Origin: an uncultured Rhodospirillaceae bacterium
Lineage (GTDB): Bacteria; Pseudomonadota; Alphaproteobacteria; Thalassobaculales; Thalassobaculaceae
DNA length: 5,193 nucleotides
Reading direction: 5' to 3'
Assembly (NCBI GenBank): GCA_937891725.1
Contig: CALAHL010000040.1
Span: forward strand, 1-5,193
The position numbers and the translations under genes are program-made. Every line of letters starts with the position of its first letter. Position 1 is the first letter of the stretch. The notes beneath the pieces are model-generated. The model was not told the DNA's origin and searched no databases. It worked only from the letters and a program-made list of their open reading frames with translations. Shown piece after piece: positions 1 to 5,193 of the stretch.

Positions 1-1602
1 CGTGGTCAGCCAGTTCGGATCCATCTCCGGGACCGACGACAGCAACAGGTCGGTATAGGGATGGTGCGGCGGGGTGAACATGACGTCCTTCGGCCCCTGC
101 TCCACCACCTTGCCCTGCTTCATCACCACCACCTCGTCGGCGATCGACCGGACCGTCGCCAGATCGTGGGTGATGAACATATAGGCCAAGTTCAGCTCCT
201 TCTGGAGACGGTCCAGCAGTTTGAGGATCCCCTCTGCCACCAACTGGTCGAGGGCACTCGTCACCTCGTCGCAGATGATGAAGGTCGGGTCCGCTGCCAG
301 CGCGCGCGCGATCCCGATCCGCTGCTTCTGTCCGCCGGACAGCTCAGGTGGGAACCGGCTGTAATACTGCGACGGCTCCAGCTCGATCAGATCCAGCAGT
401 TCGTCCACCCGGCTCTTCAGGGCACCGCCCTTCAGACCGCCGTAGAACTGTGCGGGTCGACCGATGATATCGCAGATCTTGACCTTGGGATTCAGCGCGG
501 TGTCGGCCATCTGATAGATCATCTGGGCCTTGCGCAATTCCTCCTTCGACCGCTGCTTGTAGCTCGGCGGCATCTCCTCGCCGTTCATCAGGATCTTGCC
601 CTTGTCCGGCGGCAGCAGCCCGGTGATCACCCGGGCGGTGGTCGATTTGCCCGAGCCGGACTCACCCACGACCGCCACCGTCATTCCGGCGTGCACGTCG
701 AAGGAGACGTCGTCCAAAACCTTGGTCGTCCCGTAGGACGCGTCGATCCCCTGCACCGAGACCACCGGCACGGCATCGCCCGTCGGCCGTTGTTTCTGAT
801 CCCGCTTGAAGCTGCGGACCGCCCAAAGCGACTTGGTATAGGCTTCCTTCGGACTTTTGAGCATCGTCTCGGTATCGGCCTGCTCGACCTCGTCACCCTT
901 GAGCAGAACCTTGATCACGTCGGCCATCTGGGCCACCACCGCGAGGTCGTGGGTGATGTAGATCGCCGCCGTGTTGAACTGATCGACGATGTCCCGGATC
1001 GCGGCCAAAACCTCGATCTGGGTGGTGACATCGAGCGCCGTTGTCGGCTCATCGAAGATGATCAGATCCGGACGGCACGCCATCGCCATCGCGGTCATCG
1101 CCCGCTGCAGCTGACCACCGGACACCTGATGGGGATAGCGGAACCCGATATCCCGAGGATTCGGAAGCCGCAGGCGCTCGTAGAGCTCCATTGCGTCTTC
1201 CTGGCTCTCCAGCCGTTTCCGCATCCGGTAGTGAACCGGCGCCTCGGTGTGCTGATCGATCAGCTTATGTGCCGGGTTGAACGAGGCGGCCGCCGACTGC
1301 GCCACATAGGCGATGCGGGAGCCGCGAAGGGCCCGCCGATCCGCCTCGGAGGTGGTCGTCAGCTCCATGCCGTCGAACTCGATCGATCCGCCGGAGATCC
1401 GGCAACCGTCTCGGGCAAAGCCCATGGCCGCCAGACCGATGGTCGACTTTCCGGCCCCGGACTCCCCGATCAGGCCCATCACCTCACCCCGATGGAGCTT
1501 GAGATCGACGCCGTGGACGATCTCGATCCACTTCTCGTCGGAATAGCCTTCGATCCGCAGACCCTCGATATCGAGCAGAACGTCTTTCTTGTTGCCTGTC
1601 AT
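1..1602 (-). CDS. Fused dual ATP-binding subunit of a Dpp/Opp-type ABC importer (C-terminus cut by window edge)
   Basis: Hydrolyses ATP at the cytoplasmic face to drive import through the two permeases encoded just upstream. The open frame runs 534 codons from ATG at 1602 to the window edge without a stop, so the end is missing. Two complete ABC domains are visible. First half: Walker A GESGAGKST (46-54), Q-loop Q102, signature VSGGQLQR (160-167), Walker B LIIFDE (180-185), D-loop ALD (189-191), H-loop H218. Second half: Walker A GESGSGKST (313-321), Q-loop Q364, signature LSGGQKQR (421-428), Walker B FIICDE (441-446), ALD (450-452), H-loop H479. A linker of roughly 40 residues joins them. 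The HPYT motif (514-517) matches the C-terminal oligopeptide-transporter region of the family. The first half is DppD-like and the second DppF-like, by inference from order and motifs. Fused forms such as GsiA and YejF are known and usually run about 530-620 residues, so little is probably missing. All catalytic residues are present in both halves. The second half reads DEVTSALDQLVAEG where DEPTSALDVSVQ is usual. Confidence 0.95.
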   Translation of the reverse strand, partial: MTGNKKDVLLDIEGLRIEGYSDEKWIEIVHGVDLKLHRGEVMGLIGESGAGKSTIGLAAMGFARDGCRISGGSIEFDGMELTTTSEADRRALRGSRIAYVAQSAAASFNPAHKLIDQHTEAPVHYRMRKRLESQEDAMELYERLRLPNPRDIGFRYPHQVSGGQLQRAMTAMAMACRPDLIIFDEPTTALDVTTQIEVLAAIRDIVDQFNTAAIYITHDLAVVAQMADVIKVLLKGDEVEQADTETMLKSPKEAYTKSLWAVRSFKRDQKQRPTGDAVPVVSVQGIDASYGTTKVLDDVSFDVHAGMTVAVVGESGSGKSTTARVITGLLPPDKGKILMNGEEMPPSYKQRSKEELRKAQMIYQMADTALNPKVKICDIIGRPAQFYGGLKGGALKSRVDELLDLIELEPSQYYSRFPPELSGGQKQRIGIARALAADPTFIICDEVTSALDQLVAEGILKLLDRLQKELNLAYMFITHDLATVRSIADEVVVMKQGKVVEQGPKDVMFTPPHHPYTDLLLSSVPEMDPNWLTT

Positions 1603-1607
1603 GATGC

Positions 1608-2669
1608 TTACCCTTTCAGGCCGGACGACCGGAACAACATCCAGTCCACGACGAAGTTGACCGCAACCGTCAGAAGCGCAATCGCGCCTGCCGGGAACAG
1701 CGGGGTGATCTCACCGAAGGAAATCAGTGTCGCGTTTTCACGCACCATCGAACCCCAATCGGCGGTCGGCGGCTGAATCCCCAACCCGAGGAAGGACAGG
1801 CCGGCGACGAGCAGGAACACGAAGCAGAATTCGAGACCGAATTCCGCGATCAGCGGTGCGGTCGAGTTCGGCAGAATTTCGCGCCGGACCAGATACCACA
1901 TTCCCTCGCCCCGCAGACGCGCGGCTTCGATGAAGTCCATCACCACCACATTACCCGCGACGGCACGTGTCAGACGGAACACGCGCGGGGAATAGATGAT
2001 CGCGATGACGATGATCAGCACCGTAACACCGGTGCCGAAGATGCTGAGCAGCAACAGCGCGAAGATCAGCGACGGTACCGACATGATCACATCGACCACC
2101 CGTCCCATGAACTGATCCAGCCAGCCGCCGGTCGTAGCCGCGACCAGGCCTCCGATTGCGCCCATGAGGAAGGCGAGGATGGTAGCCGTCAGCGCGAGCC
2201 CGACCGTGTTCCGTGCCCCATAAACAAGACGGCTGAACATGTCGCGCCCGAGCTGATCCGCGCCGAGCAACAGGTTCTCATCCGCCGGCGCAAAGGCGGA
2301 GGTGATGATCTCCGCCTCGCCATAGGGTGCGATGATCGGAGAGAAGATCCCGGCGATCGCATAGGTTCCAATGATGAACAGGCCGAACGAGGCGGTCAGC
2401 GGGGCCGTCTTCATGGCCTTCGAGAACTCACCCCATCCCACAATCACCAGGAATTCCCGGAACGCGAAGGACGTGCCCACGCAAAGCGCGATCACTCCGG
2501 CGAAAATGGTGATGGTCCAAAGCGCCGACTCGCCACCCACGATCCCAACGATAAAGGAGACCAAGGTGAGCGAGAACAGTAGCATGAACGCCTTGCGGCT
2601 CTGAAAGTGCGCCGCCGTGCAGGAGGCACCGATCAGAAGGGCGTAGTATCCGATAACGAAGTAATTCAT
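1608..2669 (-). CDS. DppC/OppC-type ABC importer permease with an N-terminal three-helix extension
   Basis: Inner-membrane subunit that forms half of the import channel with the DppB-type partner. It has 353 residues against about 280-310 for typical DppC/OppC. The core starts near residue 90: membrane helix about 92-113, then LGADQLGRDMFSRLVYGAR (135-153), the usual conserved stretch before the transport domain. Further helices lie at about 155-178, 198-226, 275-297 and 325-345. The EAA loop that contacts the ATPase begins at E248-A249-A250 with G254 and ends in LPN (266-268). GIQPPTADWGSMVREN (297-312) is characteristic of DppC relatives. Residues 1-85 are extra and contain three hydrophobic spans at about 2-19, 27-46 and 49-69. 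Positive residues at 25-26 and 71-87 fit those loops being cytoplasmic, which would put the N-terminus in the periplasm. The start is ATG at 2669, 10 bases after the previous stop, with a good ribosome site, so the extension looks genuine. The ATPase gene follows after 5 bases. Confidence 0.95.
   Translation of the reverse strand: MNYFVIGYYALLIGASCTAAHFQSRKAFMLLFSLTLVSFIVGIVGGESALWTITIFAGVIALCVGTSFAFREFLVIVGWGEFSKAMKTAPLTASFGLFIIGTYAIAGIFSPIIAPYGEAEIITSAFAPADENLLLGADQLGRDMFSRLVYGARNTVGLALTATILAFLMGAIGGLVAATTGGWLDQFMGRVVDVIMSVPSLIFALLLLSIFGTGVTVLIIVIAIIYSPRVFRLTRAVAGNVVVMDFIEAARLRGEGMWYLVRREILPNSTAPLIAEFGLEFCFVFLLVAGLSFLGLGIQPPTADWGSMVRENATLISFGEITPLFPAGAIALLTVAVNFVVDWMLFRSSGLKG
1611..1617 (-). 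promoter_or_regulatory. Ribosome binding site of the fused ATPase gene
   Basis: On the minus strand GAAAGGG lies 8 bases before the ATG at 1602. It sits inside the last codons of the upstream permease, whose TAA stop is only 5 bases before the ATG. This spacing supports the chosen start and suggests coupled translation. Confidence 0.7.
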
Positions 2670-2674
2670 GGCCG

Positions 2675-2681
2675 CCCCCTC
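2675..2681 (-). promoter_or_regulatory. Ribosome binding site of the extended permease; overlaps the previous stop codon
   Basis: Minus-strand GAGGGGG lies 5 bases before ATG 2669, and its first two bases belong to the TGA stop of the upstream permease. This purine-rich site decides the start in favour of the long, extended form of the protein and implies translational coupling. Confidence 0.7.
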
Positions 2682-3636
2682 ACTTCGGATGACGCAGGCG
2701 CGGATTCGTCAGAATCGCTCCCACATCCGCCGCCAGATTCAACAGAATGAACGTCGCCGCGAAGATCAGACAGCAGGCCTGAACCACGGGGAAGTCGCGC
2801 TTGGTCACGGCGTCCACCAGAAGCTGGCCGATGCCGGGGTACACGAACACGACCTCCACCAGCACGACACCGGTGATGAGGTAAGCGAGATTGAGCGCCA
2901 CCACGTTGATGATCGGAGCCCATGCATTCGGAAGCGCATGCTTGACGATGACCTTCCAGCCAGGCGTGCCCTTGAGCCGCGCCATCTCGATATATGGAGA
3001 GGCCAGCAGCGCGATGATCGACGCGCGGGTCATCCGCATCATATGCGCCACCACGACCAGGACCATGGTCAGGGCCGGCAGGAAGGTTCGATGCAGAAGT
3101 TCAAGGAACGTCATGTTGTCGTTCAAGGTCGCGATCGACGGGAACATGCCGGTCTTCACGCCGAGATAGAGGATCAGCACATAGCCGAGGAAGAACTCGG
3201 GCGAGGAAATCGACGTCAGGGTCAGCACGTTCGCGACCCGGTCGAACAGGGTGTCCCGGAACAGCGCCACCACAACGCCCAGCAGAATCGCGATGGGAAC
3301 CGCGATCACCGCCGCGTAGCTTGCAAGAAACAGGGTATTGGCAAACCGCGGCGCGATCACCTCGGTCACCGGAGACTGCGAGATCAGCGACACACCGAAA
3401 TTGCCGGTAACGGCACCCGCCAACCATTCGAAGTAGCGGACCGGCGCGGGCTTATCGAGCCCAAGTGCTTCCCGCATGGCCTGAACGTTCTCCTTGGTCG
3501 CACCCTGACCGAGCACGGCCTCCGCGATATCACCAGGCAGCAGTTCAACAGCGCCAAAGATAAGAAGTGAAATAATAAATAGAGTGAAGAGCCCCAAGCC
3601 GAGCCTTTTGAGCACGATGGTCAACACGCCGCCCAT
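2680..3636 (-). CDS. DppB/OppB-type ABC importer permease
   Basis: Inner-membrane channel subunit that pairs with the DppC-type protein. Its 318 residues are normal for the family (about 305-340). The N-terminal helix (about 8-30) ends in the family pattern ELLPGD (31-36). A long periplasmic loop (about 31-100) contains MREALGLDKPAPVRYFEWL (54-72) and GNFGVSL (78-84), both typical of DppB/OppB. Further helices lie at about 103-126, 136-160, 186-200, 241-262 and 287-309. The cytoplasmic EAA loop, which docks the ATPase, spans about 217-237 (EMARLKG, ending in ALPN). VYPGIGQLLVDAVTKRDFP (265-283) and the tail NPRLRHPK are strongly characteristic. The start is ATG at 3636, preceded by a strong ribosome site; the N-terminal LKRLGLG pattern matches the family start. 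The binding-protein gene lies 202 bases upstream and the partner permease 10 bases downstream. Nothing appears broken. Confidence 0.96.
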   Translation of the reverse strand: MGGVLTIVLKRLGLGLFTLFIISLLIFGAVELLPGDIAEAVLGQGATKENVQAMREALGLDKPAPVRYFEWLAGAVTGNFGVSLISQSPVTEVIAPRFANTLFLASYAAVIAVPIAILLGVVVALFRDTLFDRVANVLTLTSISSPEFFLGYVLILYLGVKTGMFPSIATLNDNMTFLELLHRTFLPALTMVLVVVAHMMRMTRASIIALLASPYIEMARLKGTPGWKVIVKHALPNAWAPIINVVALNLAYLITGVVLVEVVFVYPGIGQLLVDAVTKRDFPVVQACCLIFAATFILLNLAADVGAILTNPRLRHPK

Positions 3637-3642
3637 TGCACG

Positions 3643-3650
3643 CCCCCTTT
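3643..3650 (-). promoter_or_regulatory. Ribosome binding site of the DppB-type permease
   Basis: Minus-strand AAAGGGGG ends 6 bases before ATG 3636. It supports this start and independent translation initiation after the 202-base gap. Confidence 0.7.
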
Positions 3651-3749
3651 TGCAAGTTCGCTAAACTGAAAACGGACCGACCCGGACATCACAAACCAGA
3701 AACCCATTTGGGTCCATAGGTCGGACGTCTATCCAGAGTCGATCGCGCC

Positions 3750-3761
3750 TTCCGATCGGAA
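3750..3761. repeat. 12-base perfect palindrome
   Basis: TTCCGATCGGAA reads identically on both strands and lies two bases beyond the stem-loop in the direction of transcription. It could be a dimeric regulator's half-site pair or simply chance. As RNA it could form only a 4-pair hairpin with a GAUC loop. Confidence 0.4.
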
Positions 3762-3762
3762 C

Positions 3763-3799
3763 GGAGCGGGCGCCCGGAAAAGTCCAAAGCACCCGCTCC
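3763..3799 (-). other. Intercistronic stem-loop after the binding-protein gene (likely mRNA 3'-end stabiliser or attenuator)
   Basis: GGAGCGGG (3763-3770) and CCCGCTCC (3792-3799) are perfect 8-base inverted repeats. In the minus-strand RNA the next pair (3791 with 3771) is a U-G wobble, followed by G-C (3790/3772) and C-G (3789/3773). This gives a continuous 11-pair stem with a 15-base loop. On the plus strand the wobble position is a C/A mismatch, so the structure suits the sense transcript. It begins 39 bases after the binding-protein stop. No T-run follows, so it is not a classic intrinsic terminator. By analogy with hairpins after other binding-protein genes, it probably favours extra binding-protein mRNA; that role is inferred. 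Confidence 0.6.
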
Positions 3800-3805
3800 C
3801 CCCAT

Positions 3806-3821
3806 GACGATCAGACGATCA
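3806..3821. repeat. 8-base tandem duplication GACGATCA x2
   Basis: Two exact, adjacent copies of GACGATCA (3806-3813 and 3814-3821) lie between the binding-protein stop and the stem-loop. They are too short to assign a function; slippage or chance are both possible. Confidence 0.35.
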
Positions 3822-3838
3822 TCGGAGTTCAGATCCGA

Positions 3839-5193
3839 TCAGGATTCGAACCACCAGCGGCTGCAGGCGCGAGCGCCATCCATCTGCCAGCTCGCGGCCA
3901 AATCGGGGCCGTGGGCCACGTTCTTGTTCCGCGCGTAGACGAAGTTGGTGAACATCGGGATGATGGTTCCCCCGTCGTTCTTCGCCAGCATCTGCATTTC
4001 GCGGTACATCTCGGCACGCTTGGCCTGATCCAGTTCCGCCTTGGCCTGCAGGAGCAGTTCGTTGAACCGCTCGTTCTGCCAGCGGCTCTCGTTCCAGGCC
4101 GCATCGTCCTTGTAGGCGAGGCTGAACATCACGTCAGGCGTCGGACGCGCGCCCCACTGCACCATGCAGAACGGTGCCTTGAGCCAGACGTCGGAATAGT
4201 ACCCGTCGTTCGGCGCACGGTTCACCTTGATGTCGATCCCGGCCTGCTTGGCCTGTTCGGCGTACAGAACGCACATATCGACCGCACCGGAATACACGCT
4301 GTCCGCCGTGGTCAACTCAACCGACAAGCCTTCGGCCCCAGCCTTCTTCAGGTGGAACTTCGCCTTCTCCGGATCGTAGACCCGTTGCGGCAGGTCCGCC
4401 CAATACGGCATGTTCGGCGCAACGTGATAGTCGTTGCCCGGGATCGCCGTATCGAAGGTGATCTTCTTGATGATCTCCTCGCGATCCATCGCCAGCTTGA
4501 GCGCCATCCGGACGTCCACGTTGTCGAACGGAGCCGTATCGCAAAGCATCGGCATGGTGATCGCCGCCGCCGAAGGCACGTTGTCGACTACGATATTCGG
4601 ATTCCGCTTCAGCAGCGACAGCGTCTTGAGCTCAAGCTGCGTGATGCCATCGACCTCGCCGGTGACCAGAGCGGTCTGGCGGGCGTTCGGATCGTTCAGC
4701 ACCGTCATCTCGACCGCATCGAAATACGCGCCCTCACCGTGCCAGCCGTCATGCCGGGTAAGCGAGCACCCAACGCCGAACTCATTGTTGACGATCTTGT
4801 ACGGCCCGGTGCCGTCGCCCGACTGCCAGTCAATGCTCCCGTCGGAGTTCGCCGGGCACATCGCCAAGTGATAGTCGGTCATCAGCCACGGCAGATCCGC
4901 ATTGCCCGAGCCCAGCTTGATGGTGATGGAGTGATCGTTGTTCTTGACGATGTCGGTGACATCCTTCAGCAGCGCGGCAGCCGCCGAAGTGGTCTTCTCG
5001 CCCCGATGATGATTCAGGGAGGCGATCGCATCGTCTGCGGTAAACGGTTTGCCGCTGTGGAACGACGCGCCCTTGGCCAGCTCGAACGTCCATTCGGCCG
5101 CATCCGGAGTCGCACTCCAGGAATCTGCGATATCCGGACCCAGTTCGTTGGTTGCGGTGATCTGGGTCAGGTAGCTGCGGTAGGTATGCGCCA
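3839..5193 (-). CDS. Periplasmic solute-binding protein of a Dpp/Opp-type importer, SBP_bac_5 family (N-terminus cut by window edge)
   Basis: Captures solute in the periplasm and delivers it to the permease pair. The frame stays open from the right edge to TGA at 3839-3841, showing 450 residues. Family members run about 500-540, so the signal peptide and roughly 60-90 residues are missing. An internal ATG at 4882 is not the start, because conserved family sequence continues upstream of it. Numbering from the first visible residue: LGPDIADSWSATPD (17-30), the stretch WTFELAKGASFHSGKPFTADD (34-54) and GTGPYKI (127-133) are hallmark SBP_bac_5 elements. FDNVDVRMALKLAMDREEI (222-240) and WGARPTPD (346-353) also fit, the latter seen in one branch of these proteins. 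The C-terminus ends in RWWFES. Six cysteines are visible (112, 142, 217, 307, 342, 443), rather many for a periplasmic protein. The substrate cannot be inferred; family ligands include peptides, opines, nickel chelates and oligosaccharides. Confidence 0.95.
   Translation of the reverse strand, partial: AHTYRSYLTQITATNELGPDIADSWSATPDAAEWTFELAKGASFHSGKPFTADDAIASLNHHRGEKTTSAAAALLKDVTDIVKNNDHSITIKLGSGNADLPWLMTDYHLAMCPANSDGSIDWQSGDGTGPYKIVNNEFGVGCSLTRHDGWHGEGAYFDAVEMTVLNDPNARQTALVTGEVDGITQLELKTLSLLKRNPNIVVDNVPSAAAITMPMLCDTAPFDNVDVRMALKLAMDREEIIKKITFDTAIPGNDYHVAPNMPYWADLPQRVYDPEKAKFHLKKAGAEGLSVELTTADSVYSGAVDMCVLYAEQAKQAGIDIKVNRAPNDGYYSDVWLKAPFCMVQWGARPTPDVMFSLAYKDDAAWNESRWQNERFNELLLQAKAELDQAKRAEMYREMQMLAKNDGGTIIPMFTNFVYARNKNVAHGPDLAASWQMDGARACSRWWFES

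Larger units (their letters stand above)
3637..3838 (-). other. Intercistronic region between binding protein and permease genes
   Basis: This 202-base stretch contains no plausible gene. It holds a GC-rich stem-loop, a 12-base palindrome and a short tandem duplication (listed separately), plus weaker inverted pairs: CCGACC 3677-3682 with GGTCGG 3719-3724, enclosing ACCC 3702-3705 with GGGT 3710-3713. The permease ribosome site lies at its far end. No convincing -35/-10 promoter pair was recognised, so whether the permease genes have their own promoter is open. Confidence 0.6.

Noticed and set aside
61..1776. A 571-codon plus-strand open frame opposite the fused ATPase
   Set aside because: It is antisense to a protein with two full sets of ABC motifs. 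Its translation is rich in His, Arg, Leu and Asp, as expected for the reverse of a GC-rich gene, and shows no recognisable domain. It also runs past the ATPase start into the antisense of the permease.
2668..3570. A 300-codon plus-strand open frame opposite the DppB-type permease
   Set aside because: The composition (many His, Arg, Gln) is that of an antisense shadow, and the minus-strand gene has unmistakable family motifs throughout.
3763..3799. Stem-loop as an intrinsic terminator
   Set aside because: No run of T follows the stem in either direction, so a Rho-independent terminator is not supported.
4434..4871. A 145-codon plus-strand open frame opposite the binding protein
   Set aside because: It lies wholly inside a gene with clear SBP_bac_5 motifs and shows no domain or ribosome site of its own.
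3839..4882. Binding protein starting at the internal ATG 4882
   Set aside because: The same frame continues upstream to the window edge with conserved family motifs, so 4882 is an internal methionine of a longer protein.

Overview
The window holds most of one gene cluster, entirely on the minus strand, for an ATP-driven importer of the peptide/nickel/opine class (the Dpp/Opp/Gsi family of ABC transporters). In transcription order, right to left on the printed strand, it reads: periplasmic solute-binding protein (its N-terminus lies beyond the right edge), DppB/OppB-type permease, DppC/OppC-type permease, and one long polypeptide that fuses the two ATPases (its C-terminus lies beyond the left edge). 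No RNA gene, mobile element, CRISPR array or resistance gene was seen.

The sequence is GC-rich with strong G/C preference at third codon positions. The proteins read like those of alphaproteobacteria (Rhizobiales, Rhodobacterales or Rhodospirillales). This is an impression from protein style, not a search result. There is no sign of recent transfer, since the genes share one coding style.

Layout: 3839-5193 is the binding protein. 3637-3838 is a 202-base gap with a strong stem-loop that folds best in the sense transcript, a 12-base perfect palindrome and an 8-base tandem duplication. 2680-3636 is the first permease. 1608-2669 is the second permease, which carries an unusual N-terminal extension of about 85 residues with three predicted extra membrane helices. 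1-1602 is the fused ATPase. The last three genes are only 10 and 5 bases apart, each with a clear ribosome binding site, so they are almost certainly one transcript.

Working model: the binding protein captures the solute in the periplasm and docks on the two-permease channel. The fused ATPase, with one DppD-like and one DppF-like half, powers import. The gap after the binding-protein gene probably lets that protein be made in excess of the membrane parts. The substrate cannot be read from the sequence; peptides, opines, sugars or other small solutes all remain possible. This is a recognisable transporter family and not a wholly new system. The extended permease and the asymmetric ATPase are its least ordinary parts.
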